The position numbers and the translations under genes are program-made. The notes under the pieces were generated by a model. It was not told the origin of the DNA. It worked only from the letters and a program-made list of their open reading frames with translations, and ran no database searches. Of a DNA stretch of 55,956 nt, positions 24,857 to 34,492 are shown in pieces (the stretch's first letter is position 1; the number at the start of each line of letters is the position of its first letter). The DNA lies in contig NZ_QXFI01000020.1 in the NCBI RefSeq assembly GCF_003584135.1, positions 1-55,956 of the forward strand. Reading direction: 5' to 3'. The DNA comes from Flagellimonas pelagia. Its GTDB lineage: Bacteria > Bacteroidota > Bacteroidia > Flavobacteriales > Flavobacteriaceae.

Positions 24857-26290
24857 ATGAACGATTTTACCGCACCCGGATTTTTGAAGATTTTAAAGGA
24901 AAAATTCCCCCACATACCTACGGAGAAGCAAGGTTTGGCCATGGAAAAATTGGCTAGGTTTGTCCTCGAAGGAAAAAAGGAAGAGGTGTTCCTATTGAAG
25001 GGCTTTGCCGGAACGGGAAAGACTACTTTGGTGGCTACATTGGTAAGTAGTCTATGGAAAGTGAAAATGAGTTCGGTGCTCATGGCACCTACGGGGCGCG
25101 CGGCCAAGGTGATGTCCGTTTATTCAGGGGACAAGGCCTTTACCATCCACAAGAAGATCTATTTTCCTAAAAAGCAGTCAGGGGGCAACATCCAGTTTGT
25201 ACTGGCCCCGAACAAGCATCGCAATACCGTATTTATTGTTGACGAGGCTTCCATGATACCCGATACCCCAGCCGACTCAAAGCTTTTTGAAAACGGTTCT
25301 TTGTTGGACGACCTTATGTTCTTTGTACATTCCGGTCATAATTGCAAATTGGTGTTGATTGGTGATACGGCACAGTTACCCCCGGTAAAATTGGAACTCA
25401 GTCCAGCTTTGGACCAAGATCGTTTGGCCCTTAATTATGATAAAGAGGTGGAATGTTTGGAACTGGACCAAGTCATGAGGCAAACCGATGATTCGGGTAT
25501 CCTATATAATGCCACCAATTTAAGGGAGCAATTGCAATCTCAGTTTTATGATGGTTTCCAATTTGAATTGGATCATTATAAGGATATCGTTCGGTTGATT
25601 GACGGGGCTGAGATCCAGGAGGCCATCGATTCGTCCTACAGCGAAAATGGAAAAGAGGAGACCGCCATTATTGTGCGTTCCAATAAAAGGGCAAATCTAT
25701 ACAATCAGAATATCAGGGAGCGTATCCTTTTTTTGGAAAATCAAATTTCGGTTGGGGATTATATGATGGTGGTGAAGAACAATTACTTTTGGTTGAAACC
25801 CAATTCTGAAGCTGGCTTCATTGCTAACGGAGATATTATAGAAATTCTGGAGTTGTTTGCCATTAAAGAACTGTATGGCTTTACCTTTGCGGAAGTGAAG
25901 GTGAAAATGGTGGATTATCCCGGACAGAAACCATTTGAGACTGTTTTGTTGCTCGACACCATAAACGCGGAATCCCCATCCCTTTCCTATGAAGACGGGA
26001 ACCGATTGTACCAAGAGGTGATGAAGGATTATGCCCATGAAAAATCGAATTACAGAAAGTTCTTGGGTGTCAAGAACAACAGGTTCTTCAATGCTTTGCA
26101 AGTGAAATTTTCCTATGCCATTACGTGCCATAAGTCGCAAGGAGGGCAATGGAATACTGTTTTTGTAGAGCAGCCCTATTTGCCCAACGGGGTGGACAAA
26201 GAATACCTGAGGTGGTTATATACTGCCGTTACACGGGCAAAGAAACAACTGTACCTGATCGGATTTAAAGATGATTTTTTTCTTGATTAG
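24857..26290 (+). CDS. RecD-like / Dda-type ATP-dependent DNA helicase
   Basis: A 477-residue superfamily 1B helicase. Walker A is GFAGTGKTT (49-57), Walker B is VFIVDEASMI, motif III is LVLIGDTAQLPPV, and the C-terminal UvrD-like motifs are AITCHKSQGGQWNTVFVE and LYTAVTRAKKQLYLIG. There is no N-terminal extension as in RecD2, so it is the short Dda-like form common in Bacteroidota, probably acting in repair or recombination. The start is ATG 24857. TATCTTTA at 24842-24849 is a near match to the -7 box, with TTTG at 24822-24825, placing the transcript start almost at the ATG. It is divergent from the membrane gene at 24748. Confidence 0.88.
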   Translation: MNDFTAPGFLKILKEKFPHIPTEKQGLAMEKLARFVLEGKKEEVFLLKGFAGTGKTTLVATLVSSLWKVKMSSVLMAPTGRAAKVMSVYSGDKAFTIHKKIYFPKKQSGGNIQFVLAPNKHRNTVFIVDEASMIPDTPADSKLFENGSLLDDLMFFVHSGHNCKLVLIGDTAQLPPVKLELSPALDQDRLALNYDKEVECLELDQVMRQTDDSGILYNATNLREQLQSQFYDGFQFELDHYKDIVRLIDGAEIQEAIDSSYSENGKEETAIIVRSNKRANLYNQNIRERILFLENQISVGDYMMVVKNNYFWLKPNSEAGFIANGDIIEILELFAIKELYGFTFAEVKVKMVDYPGQKPFETVLLLDTINAESPSLSYEDGNRLYQEVMKDYAHEKSNYRKFLGVKNNRFFNALQVKFSYAITCHKSQGGQWNTVFVEQPYLPNGVDKEYLRWLYTAVTRAKKQLYLIGFKDDFFLD

Positions 26291-26313
26291 GAATACCCTA
26301 AATTAGACCTACC

Positions 26314-26883
26314 ATGAACATTGAACCAAGTACCATAATTAGTATTTTTCTCGGAATAGGGCTGGCAGCTTCTGCCGGTTTCAGGATATTTTTGCCCTTG
26401 TTCGCCCTGAGTTTGGCGTCCCATTTTGGAGTTTGGGAATTGAACGACAACTGGCATTGGCTGGGTAGTTTGGCTGCAGTAATCACCTTTGGTGTGGCCA
26501 CAATAGCAGAAATATTCGCATATTTCATCCCTTGGGTAGACAATGCTTTGGACACTTTGGCTTTGCCCTTGGCAGGAATCGCAGGGACTGCCGTTATGGT
26601 TTCGACCATTACCGATTTGGATCCCGTAGTAACCTGGTCCTTGGCCATCATAGCTGGAGGAGGTACAGCAACTGCCATAAAAGGGGCCAATGCTGCTGGA
26701 AGATTGACCTCGACCGCTACTACAGGAGGACTTGCCAATCCGTTGGTGTCCACAGTGGAAACAGGGGCTGCGGTAGCAGTGAGTACGGCATCTATTTTGG
26801 TGCCGCCCATAGCAGCCATTTTGGTCATCATTATATTATTGTTCATTTTTACGATCTATAGAAAGCTTCGGCCCAAAAAATAA
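26314..26883 (+). CDS. DUF4126 family membrane protein
   Basis: A 189-residue integral membrane protein with five or six hydrophobic segments (about 8-26, 47-70, 80-98, 104-122, 145-180). It is very rich in Ala, Gly, Thr and Ile. The pattern GLAASAGFRIFLPLFALSLASHFG at the N-terminus is that of DUF4126. The C-terminus ends in a basic tail (YRKLRPKK), so it probably faces the cytoplasm. Function unknown. It lies 24 bases after the helicase and 23 before kdsB, likely in one transcript with kdsB. Confidence 0.8.
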   Translation: MNIEPSTIISIFLGIGLAASAGFRIFLPLFALSLASHFGVWELNDNWHWLGSLAAVITFGVATIAEIFAYFIPWVDNALDTLALPLAGIAGTAVMVSTITDLDPVVTWSLAIIAGGGTATAIKGANAAGRLTSTATTGGLANPLVSTVETGAAVAVSTASILVPPIAAILVIIILLFIFTIYRKLRPKK

Positions 26884-26905
26884 TATCCAACCAATCCACA
26901 GTTAA

Positions 26906-27634
26906 GTGAAAATAATTTCCATGATTCCCGCCCGTTATCAAGCCTCACGGTTTCCAGCCAAGTTGATGCAGGACCTTGCGGGCAAGCCGGTCATTGTAAG
27001 GACTTATGAGGCTGCCGTGAACACCCAACTTTTTGATGAGGTCTACGTGGTTACCGACAGTCCCATCATTGCCGAGGTCATCCATGGGATAAATGGTAAC
27101 GTGATCATGAGCAAGAACCAGCACGAAAGTGGCAGTGATCGTATAGCCGAGGCTGTGGAAGATATGGAGGTGGATATTGTGATCAATGTGCAGGGAGATG
27201 AACCCTTTATCGATTCGGTAAGTCTGGAAAAGGTCATTGATGTATTTCAAAAAGATGTGGATAAAGAAATAGATCTGGCTTCTCTCATGACACCCATCAC
27301 CGATTGGGAAGAAATTTCCAATCCCAATACTGTCAAGGTGATTGTGGACAACCAAAACTTTGCCCTCTATTTCTCACGTTCCCCGATACCCTATCCCAGG
27401 GATAAGGAAGTGGAGGCCACCTATTATAAGCATAAGGGAATCTATGCCTTCAGGAAAAGGGCTCTGATGGATTTTCAAAAATTGCCCATGCTCACTTTGG
27501 AGGCCAAGGAAAAAATAGAGGCCATCCGGTTTTTGGAGTATGGTAAAAAAATAAAAATGGTAGAGACACACGTTACCGGTATCGAAATAGACACCCCGGA
27601 AGATTTGGAACGCGCTAGAACGGTATGGAAGTAG
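26906..27634 (+). CDS. kdsB: CMP-Kdo synthetase (3-deoxy-manno-octulosonate cytidylyltransferase)
   Basis: A 242-residue cytidylyltransferase that activates Kdo, or 8-amino-Kdo, with CTP for lipopolysaccharide core synthesis. The nucleotide-binding N-terminus [19 protein letters not shown] is complete, as are [11 protein letters not shown] and the metal-binding [10 protein letters not shown]. The start is GTG 26906 ([10 protein letters not shown]). Its end overlaps the HAD gene by 10 bases. Because a KdnB-like oxidase follows two genes later, the true substrate may be Kdo8N, as shown for Shewanella KdsB (family knowledge applied by inference). Confidence 0.95.
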   Translation: MKIISMIPARYQASRFPAKLMQDLAGKPVIVRTYEAAVNTQLFDEVYVVTDSPIIAEVIHGINGNVIMSKNQHESGSDRIAEAVEDMEVDIVINVQGDEPFIDSVSLEKVIDVFQKDVDKEIDLASLMTPITDWEEISNPNTVKVIVDNQNFALYFSRSPIPYPRDKEVEATYYKHKGIYAFRKRALMDFQKLPMLTLEAKEKIEAIRFLEYGKKIKMVETHVTGIEIDTPEDLERARTVWK

Positions 27635-28332
27635 ATTTTTCGAACATAAAAGTCATCGGGTTTGATGCCGACGATACCCTTTGGGTAAACGAAACGTATT
27701 TTCGGGATACGGAGGAAAGGTTTGCTGAACTGTTGGAGGATTACGAGACCAAAAACAAGGTGGACCAGGAACTATTTAAAATGGAAATGGTAAATCTTGA
27801 TATCTATGGTTACGGTATAAAAGGATTCATGCTTTCCATGATCGAATCGGCATTGGATCTTTCGAACAATCAAATTTCACAAACCACCATTGCCCAGATT
27901 TTGGACCTGGGAAAAAAGATGATAGCCCATCCCGTGGAGTTGTTGGATGGAGTAGAGGAAGTACTTTCCAAACTGGTGAATAGATACCGGTTGATCGTGC
28001 TCACCAAAGGAGATCTTTTAGATCAGGAACGTAAGCTGGAAAAATCCGGATTGTCCAAGTATTTCCATCATGTGGAAGTATTGAGTGATAAAAAGGAAAC
28101 CAACTATAGCAACCTTTTGGAGCATCTGAACATTGATGTAAAGGAATTTTTGATGATAGGGAACTCCCTTAAGTCGGATGTATTGCCTATCTTGAATATT
28201 GGGGCCAAGGCCGTGCATGTGCCGTTCCATACCACATGGGCCCATGAAATGGTGTCGGAGGAAGATGAATTGGTGAACAACCATCTGAAACTGAACAGCC
28301 TAAAGGATATTTTGAAGTATTTGGATAACTGA
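27625..28332 (+). CDS. HAD-superfamily hydrolase
   Basis: A 235-residue phosphatase of the haloacid dehalogenase superfamily, subfamily I. The catalytic motif DxD is in GFDADDTLW (residues 12-20), motif II is IVLTKGD, and motif III/IV is [17 protein letters not shown]. An alpha-helical cap lies between residues 25 and 95, as in YjjG-type nucleotidases. It is too long and capped to be the usual capless KdsC Kdo-8-phosphate phosphatase. Overlaps on both sides (10 bases with kdsB, 1 base with the oxidase gene) show tight coupling to the Kdo genes. Its substrate is unknown. Confidence 0.85.
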   Translation: MEVDFSNIKVIGFDADDTLWVNETYFRDTEERFAELLEDYETKNKVDQELFKMEMVNLDIYGYGIKGFMLSMIESALDLSNNQISQTTIAQILDLGKKMIAHPVELLDGVEEVLSKLVNRYRLIVLTKGDLLDQERKLEKSGLSKYFHHVEVLSDKKETNYSNLLEHLNIDVKEFLMIGNSLKSDVLPILNIGAKAVHVPFHTTWAHEMVSEEDELVNNHLKLNSLKDILKYLDN

Positions 28333-29459
28333 TGAAGATAGAGAACAACTTGAGTAGAGAAAATATTACCCCAAGTATAAAGACCCAATACCGTAATTTT
28401 CCGATGGTACCAAGGGTCATTTTTGGATCGGGATGTTTTTCGCAATTGGGTGATATTCTGTTGCCCATGCGCAAAAGTTCCGAGGCACCCTTCATTTTTT
28501 TGGTGGACGACTTCTTTGAGAACGAAGCATTTGTCTCCAGGGTGCCGTTGATGTTCAACGACGAGATCATCTTCATTTCGGCGGATGAAGAACCCAAAAC
28601 AGCCCAAGTGGACGCCTTGGTGAACCAGATTAGGGAAAATTATTCGGAGCTTCCTTCGGGAATAATAGGAATAGGTGGAGGTACTTTGCTTGATTTGGCC
28701 AAGGCCGTGGCAATCCTTCTCAACAATAAAGGTTTGGCCGAAGAATATCAGGGTTGGGATTTGGTGAACAAACCGGCCTTGTATCATGTCGGTGTTCCGA
28801 CCATAAGCGGGACCGGAGCTGAAGTTTCCCGAACCACAGTGTTGTTGGGTCCCGATAAAAAATTAGGCATTAATTCGGATTACACTACATATGACCAAGT
28901 GCTCTTGGACCCTGATTTTACGAGGACAGTTCCGAAGGAACAGTGGTTCTATACGGGTATGGACTGTTTTATTCATTGTGTTGAATCCCTTACCGGAACC
29001 TATTTGAATGCTTTTAGCCAGAGCTATGGAGAAAAAGCCATGGAACTCTGTGTGGAAGTCTTTCTGGAAGATATCCCTGAAGAAGAGTCCCGGGATAAGT
29101 TGATGATGGCATCCTGGCACGGGGGTATGAGTATTGCTTATTCACAAGTGGGTATCGCCCATGCCATGAGTTATGGACTTTCCTATCTTTTAGGGGTGAA
29201 ACACGGAATCGGCAACTGTTTAGTCTTCCTGCATTTGGAGGAATTCTATCCAGAAGGGGTGTCACTTTTCAAGAAAATGCTCCAAAAGCACCATATTCAA
29301 TTGCCAAAGGGTATTTGTGCCAATCTTACCCAAAACGATTTTGATGTGATGGTCAACGTGGCCCTTGGACTGGAAGCCCTTTGGGAGAACGCCTTGGGGA
29401 GTGGTTGGAAGAAAATAATAACCCCGGAACGGCTTCAATCCATGTATGAGAAGATATAA
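28332..29459 (+). CDS. kdnB: Iron-type alcohol dehydrogenase, probable Kdo 8-oxidase (KdnB-like)
   Basis: A 375-residue iron-containing alcohol dehydrogenase. The NAD-binding motif is GIGGGTLLDLAKAVA. Metal ligands are in MDCFIHCVES (D and H), IAHAMSYGLSYLLG and GVKHGIGNC. Its size, its N-terminus (VIFGSGCFSQLGDIL), the PTISGTGAEVSRT segment and its position two genes after kdsB fit KdnB, which oxidises the 8-hydroxyl of Kdo to an aldehyde. The partner aminotransferase KdnA then makes 8-amino-8-deoxy-Kdo. No kdnA is in this window, so the pathway is only partly shown. The TGATG overlap couples it to the HAD gene. Confidence 0.75.
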   Translation: MKIENNLSRENITPSIKTQYRNFPMVPRVIFGSGCFSQLGDILLPMRKSSEAPFIFLVDDFFENEAFVSRVPLMFNDEIIFISADEEPKTAQVDALVNQIRENYSELPSGIIGIGGGTLLDLAKAVAILLNNKGLAEEYQGWDLVNKPALYHVGVPTISGTGAEVSRTTVLLGPDKKLGINSDYTTYDQVLLDPDFTRTVPKEQWFYTGMDCFIHCVESLTGTYLNAFSQSYGEKAMELCVEVFLEDIPEEESRDKLMMASWHGGMSIAYSQVGIAHAMSYGLSYLLGVKHGIGNCLVFLHLEEFYPEGVSLFKKMLQKHHIQLPKGICANLTQNDFDVMVNVALGLEALWENALGSGWKKIITPERLQSMYEKI

Positions 29460-29500
29460 AGCCATAACAATAGGTTTCTTTTATTCATAATTTCCAAAGA

Positions 29501-30040
29501 ATGCATCAACTGGCCAAGTTCATATATTTCAAGGTTTTGGGATGGAAACTGGTCGGTACCTTTCCCAATGTGGATAAGTGTGTCATTATTGTGATACCGC
29601 ATACCCATTGGCTTGACTTTTTCTTGGGATTATTGGTGCGAAAGTTGGTGAACCAAGAAATCAATTATATTGGCAAGAAAAGTCTGTTCAAACCGCCTTT
29701 TGGATGGTTTTTTAGATGGACAGGCGGGGCTCCGGTAGACCGTTCCAAAAATTCCAATACGGTGGATAGCATTGTTCAAATATTCAATGAAAGACAAGTT
29801 TTTAGATTTGCCTTGGCACCTGAAGGCACCCGAAAAAAGGTCCAGGAATTACGCACTGGTTTTTATCATATCGCCAAAAAGGCACAGGTACCCATAGTGA
29901 TGGTAGCCTTTGATTTTGGTAAAAAGGCAGTGAAAATTGCGAAGCCTTTCCTCCCCTCGGACCATCAAGAAAATGATTTTAAAAGAATCCGTGAATTCTA
30001 CAAAGGAGTAAAGGGCAAGGTTCCGGAATATAGTTTTTAA
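29501..30040 (+). CDS. 1-acyl-glycerol-phosphate acyltransferase-like protein (PlsC family)
   Basis: A 179-residue acyltransferase of the LPLAT superfamily. The catalytic HX4D motif is in PHTHWLDFF near residue 34. The later motifs are GGAPVDRS (glycerol-phosphate binding) and FALAPEGTRKKV (the FPEGTR-type block). It lacks an N-terminal membrane helix longer than the short hydrophobic start, so it is a short form. Lipid A or phospholipid acylation is possible. It follows the Kdo genes by 41 bases and may be part of the same envelope cluster. It converges on yebC with a 3-base gap. Confidence 0.85.
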   Translation: MHQLAKFIYFKVLGWKLVGTFPNVDKCVIIVIPHTHWLDFFLGLLVRKLVNQEINYIGKKSLFKPPFGWFFRWTGGAPVDRSKNSNTVDSIVQIFNERQVFRFALAPEGTRKKVQELRTGFYHIAKKAQVPIVMVAFDFGKKAVKIAKPFLPSDHQENDFKRIREFYKGVKGKVPEYSF

Positions 30041-30043
30041 GGA

Positions 30044-30754
30044 TTACTCCTGCATGGTGTGGTACACGTTCTGCACGTCATCATCCTCTTCAATTTTTTC
30101 CAAAAGTTTTTCCACATCCGCCATTTCTTCTTCGGAGAGCTTCTTGGTCACTTGGGGAATACGTTCAAACCCAGAAGAAATGATTTCAATCTCCCTGGAT
30201 TCCAACTCTTTTTGCAAAGAGCCAAAATTTTCAAACGGGGCATAAATGTGGATGCCGTCCTCGTCAACAAAAACTTCCTCGGCACCAAAATCGATCAATT
30301 CCAATTCCAGTTCCTCGGGATCCAAACCTTCTCCCTTTACGGTAAAATTACAGGTGTGGTCGAACATGAATTCCACAGATCCTGAAGTGCCCAAGCTTCC
30401 GTTACATTTGTTGAAATAACTTCTAATATTGGCAACAGTTCGGGTATTGTTGTCCGTAGCGGTTTCGATCAAAATAGCAATTCCATGGGGAGCATAACCT
30501 TCAAAAAGCACCTCTTTATAATCCCCTTGGCTTTTATCGGATGCACGTTTTATAGCCCTTTCAATATTTTCTTTGGGCATGTTCACCGCTTTGGCATTTT
30601 GGATCACGGCACGCAGTTTGGAGTTGGCATCGGGGTCCGGTCCCCCTTCTTTAACGGCGATTACGATATCCTTACCAATACGGGTGAATGCTTTGGACAT
30701 GGCGGCCCAACGCTTCATTTTCCGTGCTTTCCTAAATTCAAATGCTCTTCCCAT
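30044..30754 (-). CDS. YebC/PmpR-family DNA-binding or translation-linked regulator
   Basis: A 236-residue protein of the YebC/TACO1 family. The N-terminal motif MGRAFEFRKARKMKRWAAMSK and the signature NAKAVNMPKENIERAIKRA are clear. SGSVEFMFDH is in the middle, and the acidic C-terminus (EEDDDVQNVYH) is normal. Members have been described both as transcriptional regulators (PmpR) and, more recently, as factors easing ribosome stalling, so the exact role is open. It is a single gene convergent with the acyltransferase. Confidence 0.93.
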   Translation of the reverse strand: MGRAFEFRKARKMKRWAAMSKAFTRIGKDIVIAVKEGGPDPDANSKLRAVIQNAKAVNMPKENIERAIKRASDKSQGDYKEVLFEGYAPHGIAILIETATDNNTRTVANIRSYFNKCNGSLGTSGSVEFMFDHTCNFTVKGEGLDPEELELELIDFGAEEVFVDEDGIHIYAPFENFGSLQKELESREIEIISSGFERIPQVTKKLSEEEMADVEKLLEKIEEDDDVQNVYHTMQE

Positions 30755-30815
30755 GTAAAATTGATGTTATGGATGGCAAATTTAGCAAAAAAAGCACCCT
30801 TGTCAAGCTAAATCA

Positions 30816-31634
30816 TCAGACAGGAATATGGTGGTCTATCACCTCTTGGCAACTGATCAATAAATTTTTGGGCAGCTTATTGTATTTGGGCAAGGCGGCA
30901 AGATAACGATCTTCGTTTGTGGTATAGACCCTTTTGAAAACGGGATGGTAATTTCCCATTCGTTTAATCACTTCCTTGATGAATTCCTCATGTTGTATCA
31001 GGTCGCTACTCCCCAAATGATAGATGCCGGTCTTGTTCCGATTGATCAGATAGTGGATCTGTTGTGTAAGTTTGTCATCGTTGGTCACATTGATGATCAG
31101 GTTTGGGAATACCTCAATAGGTTCATGTTGCTCCAAACTTGTTTTGATTTCCCTGATTCGGGGCGATGCGTTTCCGAAGACCATTGGAATACGGAGGATT
31201 CCCGTCTTTTCCGAAGGCATCCGCATCATCATGTTCTCGATCTTGATCTTCAAGCGGCCATATACACTTTCGGACAAGGTCTTGTCGTACTCGTAAGATG
31301 GAAATTTACTGTAGGCATCAAATACGTTGGCCGAAGAAATAAAATACAGCTTAGCCTTGGATCGCATCAAATATTCCATGATATGCTGATGGGCCTGTAT
31401 TTGAGCTGAAAAATCTCCCCGGAGGGATGAAATGATCACATCAGGATGTACTTTTTCCAAAATCTGGAAAACATCATCCTCCTGAAGGTCATACCTAAAA
31501 AACTGTTGGTTGGAAGAAAAGGAACGATTGGTAAAATAAGTGCCGTACGTGTCGAAATAGGAGCAGAGTTCTTTGTAGATGGCATTACCCACAAATCCAC
31601 TCGCACCCAATATCAATATCTTCTTTTTGTTCAA
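30816..31634 (-). CDS. NAD(P)-dependent short-chain reductase / RmlD-like nucleotide-sugar family
   Basis: A 272-residue Rossmann-fold protein. The nucleotide-binding motif is LGASGFVGNAIY near residue 9, with S104-type SSANVF and the catalytic YGRLK (YxxxK) near residue 145. It resembles the RmlD/extended SDR group, but the substrate is unknown. The start is TTG 31634. The reading frame is the same as that of gcvT, whose TGA stop lies only two codons upstream, so read-through or re-initiation after GcvT is possible. An upstream ATG does not exist. Confidence 0.8.
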   Translation of the reverse strand: MNKKKILILGASGFVGNAIYKELCSYFDTYGTYFTNRSFSSNQQFFRYDLQEDDVFQILEKVHPDVIISSLRGDFSAQIQAHQHIMEYLMRSKAKLYFISSANVFDAYSKFPSYEYDKTLSESVYGRLKIKIENMMMRMPSEKTGILRIPMVFGNASPRIREIKTSLEQHEPIEVFPNLIINVTNDDKLTQQIHYLINRNKTGIYHLGSSDLIQHEEFIKEVIKRMGNYHPVFKRVYTTNEDRYLAALPKYNKLPKNLLISCQEVIDHHIPV

Positions 31635-31640
31635 ACGCGA

Positions 31641-32729
31641 TCAGCTATTTTTATAAAAGGGCAATTTTACCAAAGTTGCAGGTACTTTGTTGATCCTAAT
31701 CTTGATATAAATGGTAGTGCCCAAATCGGCATGTTCAGCAGGCACATAACCCAATCCGATCCCTTGGGATAGGGAAGGGGACATGGTTCCTGAGGTGACC
31801 ACCCCTATTTCATTTCCGTCTTTGTCCAAAATGGGATATCCGTGTCTTGGGATTCCTCTTTCCTCCATTTGGAAGGCCACCAATTTTCTTTTGGGACCTG
31901 TTTCCTTTTCCTTGGCCAAAGCTTCGCTGTTCACAAAATCCTTGGTGAATTTGGTAATCCAGCCCAAACCGGCTTCAAAGGGGGAAGTAGTGTCATCAAT
32001 ATCATTTCCGTAAAGGCAATAACCCATTTCCAAACGCAGCGTATCCCTGGCCGCCAACCCAATGGGTTTAATACCAAAGGCAGCTCCAGCTTCCATCACC
32101 TTGTCCCAAACTTGTTGTACTTCGGAATTCTTGCAATAAATTTCAAATCCGCCCGATCCTGTATACCCCGTGGCCGATATGATAACATAATCGATGCCTG
32201 CAAAATCGCCCACCACAAAATTGTAGAAGTTGATAGCCGACAAATCCACAGAAGATAAGGATTGCATAGCTTCTACAGCCTTTGGACCTTGGATGGCCAA
32301 TAAGGAATAATCATCGGAAAGGTTCCTCATATCGGCTCCGATACTTTCGTTGTATTTGGAAATATGGTTCCAATCCTTGTCAATATTGGAAGCATTCACC
32401 ACCAAAAGATAGGTTTCTTCCTTAACTCGATATACAATAAGATCATCCACAATTCCGCCGGTTTCATTCGGCAAACAACTGTATTGTGCCTTTCCTATGG
32501 TAAGTTTGGAAGCATCGTTGGTGGTCACTTTTTGAATCAACTCCAAGGCCTTGGGTCCCTCGATCAAAAACTCTCCCATGTGCGACACATCGAACACTCC
32601 TACGCCATTACGGACGGTTTCGTGTTCAGCATTCACACCCTCATAGGAAACAGGCATGTTGTAACCTGCAAAAGGAACCATTTTGGCGCCAAGAGCCTTA
32701 TGGGTTTCAAAAAGTGCTGTGTTTTTCAT
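31641..32729 (-). CDS. gcvT: Glycine cleavage system aminomethyltransferase (T protein)
   Basis: A 362-residue T protein that transfers the methylene group from the lipoyl-bound aminomethyl of H protein to tetrahydrofolate and releases ammonia. The N-terminal [13 protein letters not shown] and [11 protein letters not shown] are folate-fold signatures. [12 protein letters not shown] and [20 protein letters not shown] are class motifs, and the C-terminal domain ends [19 protein letters not shown]. Complete. No gcvH or gcvP lies nearby, which is common in this phylum where the system is split. The downstream SDR gene starts two codons after its stop. Confidence 0.96.
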   Translation of the reverse strand: MKNTALFETHKALGAKMVPFAGYNMPVSYEGVNAEHETVRNGVGVFDVSHMGEFLIEGPKALELIQKVTTNDASKLTIGKAQYSCLPNETGGIVDDLIVYRVKEETYLLVVNASNIDKDWNHISKYNESIGADMRNLSDDYSLLAIQGPKAVEAMQSLSSVDLSAINFYNFVVGDFAGIDYVIISATGYTGSGGFEIYCKNSEVQQVWDKVMEAGAAFGIKPIGLAARDTLRLEMGYCLYGNDIDDTTSPFEAGLGWITKFTKDFVNSEALAKEKETGPKRKLVAFQMEERGIPRHGYPILDKDGNEIGVVTSGTMSPSLSQGIGLGYVPAEHADLGTTIYIKIRINKVPATLVKLPFYKNS

Positions 32730-32872
32730 TTCTTAGATTTTTAAGCATGGCAAATTTATAGAATTAATTAAGGAATCAAACCTTCAAAGTTCTTATGATT
32801 TCCATAAAAATAGGAAGCCATTTTTAACAAGTGCTTCGCCGTAAAATTTGTATTTTGATCCAAATATAGTTT

Positions 32873-34492
32873 TTGATGAAAAATATCCTATTTAGCACAC
32901 TACTGATGCTATCCATTGTGTCCATGGGTTTTTCCCAAGGTACTCCAACCGATTATCTATCTGCCGATTTTCATAAACAAAGAAGGGATGAGGTCCGTAA
33001 ATTATTGCCACCCAATACGGCCGTGGTGTTATTTGCCAATGCCGAACGAAACCGGGCCAATGATGTGGATTTCGTATATCACCAAGATCCTAACTTTTAT
33101 TATTTGACAGGTTACAAAGAACCGAACGCAGTGCTGGTACTGTTTTCGGAAACCCAAACGGATGCTTCGGGCAAAAAGTTTGATGAGATCATTTATGTTC
33201 AGGAAAGAAATGCTAGGGCGGAGCAATGGACCGGAAAGCGATTGGGCGTTGAAGGTGTAAAGGAAAAACTGGGCTTTGATATGGTCTTCAATGGGAAGGA
33301 ATTTGAGAATTTTCCTATTGATTTTGCTTCTTTTGATGTGGTTTCCTTTGTGGATTTTAAAAATGATTACCGTGATCAATCCGGCAATGCTGATCTTTTT
33401 GACCTGATCAAAACTTTTAAGAAAAAAGCAAATTATCCTTCGGATTACAATCCCGTCAAAAATGATCTATACCGCATGATTTCGGCCGATGATGGTTCTA
33501 AAACCGATGAGTTGGTAGAAACCGTGGAGAAATATATGAACCGTTATCCCAATTTGCAGGAAGATGAATTTTTAAATGATTTTGTGAATGCGGCCAATGA
33601 AGATTTGAGAAAGGAAATCAAAAACAAAGTGTTGGTCATTCAGCAATCTTCCAATCTCGATTCCAAGGTGTTGCCAATGGCCATGGCCAAATTGAGGGAA
33701 ACCAAAACTCCTGAAGAAATCAAGCTGTTAAAGAAAGCTGTGGAAATTTCCGCCGTTGGCCAAATGGAAGTGATGAAGGCCATGCACCCCAATATGTCGG
33801 AATCGGAAATACAAGGCGTTCACGAATATGTCTATAAAAAATATGGGGCCGAATATGAAGGGTATCCTTCTATTGTAGGCGGCGGTAACAATGGTTGCAT
33901 CCTGCATTATATTGAGAACAGTAAAACTACGGTTGGCAATGATTTGGTGTTGATGGACCTCGGGGCCGAATATCACGGTTATACTGCCGATGTGACCCGA
34001 ACCATTCCTGCCAATGGAAAATTTACCCCAGAGCAGAAAGCTATTTACGACATCGTGTACAATGCCCAGGAAGCTGGAATAAAGGCCAGCACGGTGGGAG
34101 CACCCTTTCAGTCGCCCGGTAAGGCAGCGTATCAGGTCGTTGCCGATGGTCTGTTAAAATTGGGCATCATCAAGGAAGAAAAGGAAACCCGAATTTATTT
34201 TCCCCACGGCACTTCCCATTATTTGGGATTGGATGTGCATGATGATGGTACTTATGGTCCTTTCAAACCCAATACCATTATTACAGTGGAACCGGGAATC
34301 TACATCCCGGAAGGGAGTGACTGCGATAAAAAATGGTGGGGCATTGCTGTCCGTATCGAAGATGATGTGCTGATCACCAATGATGGTCCTGTTGTACTAT
34401 CCGCCATGGCACCCAGGACTACCGAGGCCATTGAGGCCATGATGAAACAACCTAGCCCGCTGGATAATTTCAAATTGCCCAAATTGGATTAA
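32873..34492 (+). CDS. pepP: Secreted Xaa-Pro aminopeptidase (aminopeptidase P family)
   Basis: A 539-residue M24B metallopeptidase that removes N-terminal residues before proline. A signal peptide covers residues 1-21 (LFSTLLMLSIVSMGFSQG), so it is exported. The N-terminal creatinase-like domain (about 30-250) is followed by the pita-bread catalytic domain. The dinuclear metal ligands are D in LMDLGAEYHGYTADVTRT, H in GTSHYLGLDVHD, and E in TVEPGIYIP and VRIEDDVLI. Its stop shares the tetranucleotide TTAA with the stop of convergent thrC. Periplasmic aminopeptidases of this type are common in protein-degrading marine flavobacteria. Confidence 0.93.
   Translation: MMKNILFSTLLMLSIVSMGFSQGTPTDYLSADFHKQRRDEVRKLLPPNTAVVLFANAERNRANDVDFVYHQDPNFYYLTGYKEPNAVLVLFSETQTDASGKKFDEIIYVQERNARAEQWTGKRLGVEGVKEKLGFDMVFNGKEFENFPIDFASFDVVSFVDFKNDYRDQSGNADLFDLIKTFKKKANYPSDYNPVKNDLYRMISADDGSKTDELVETVEKYMNRYPNLQEDEFLNDFVNAANEDLRKEIKNKVLVIQQSSNLDSKVLPMAMAKLRETKTPEEIKLLKKAVEISAVGQMEVMKAMHPNMSESEIQGVHEYVYKKYGAEYEGYPSIVGGGNNGCILHYIENSKTTVGNDLVLMDLGAEYHGYTADVTRTIPANGKFTPEQKAIYDIVYNAQEAGIKASTVGAPFQSPGKAAYQVVADGLLKLGIIKEEKETRIYFPHGTSHYLGLDVHDDGTYGPFKPNTIITVEPGIYIPEGSDCDKKWWGIAVRIEDDVLITNDGPVVLSAMAPRTTEAIEAMMKQPSPLDNFKLPKLD

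Noticed and set aside
34489..34492. Possible frameshift between aminopeptidase P and threonine synthase
   Set aside because: Both proteins are complete at their C-termini; the overlap is only a shared TTAA of convergent stops.
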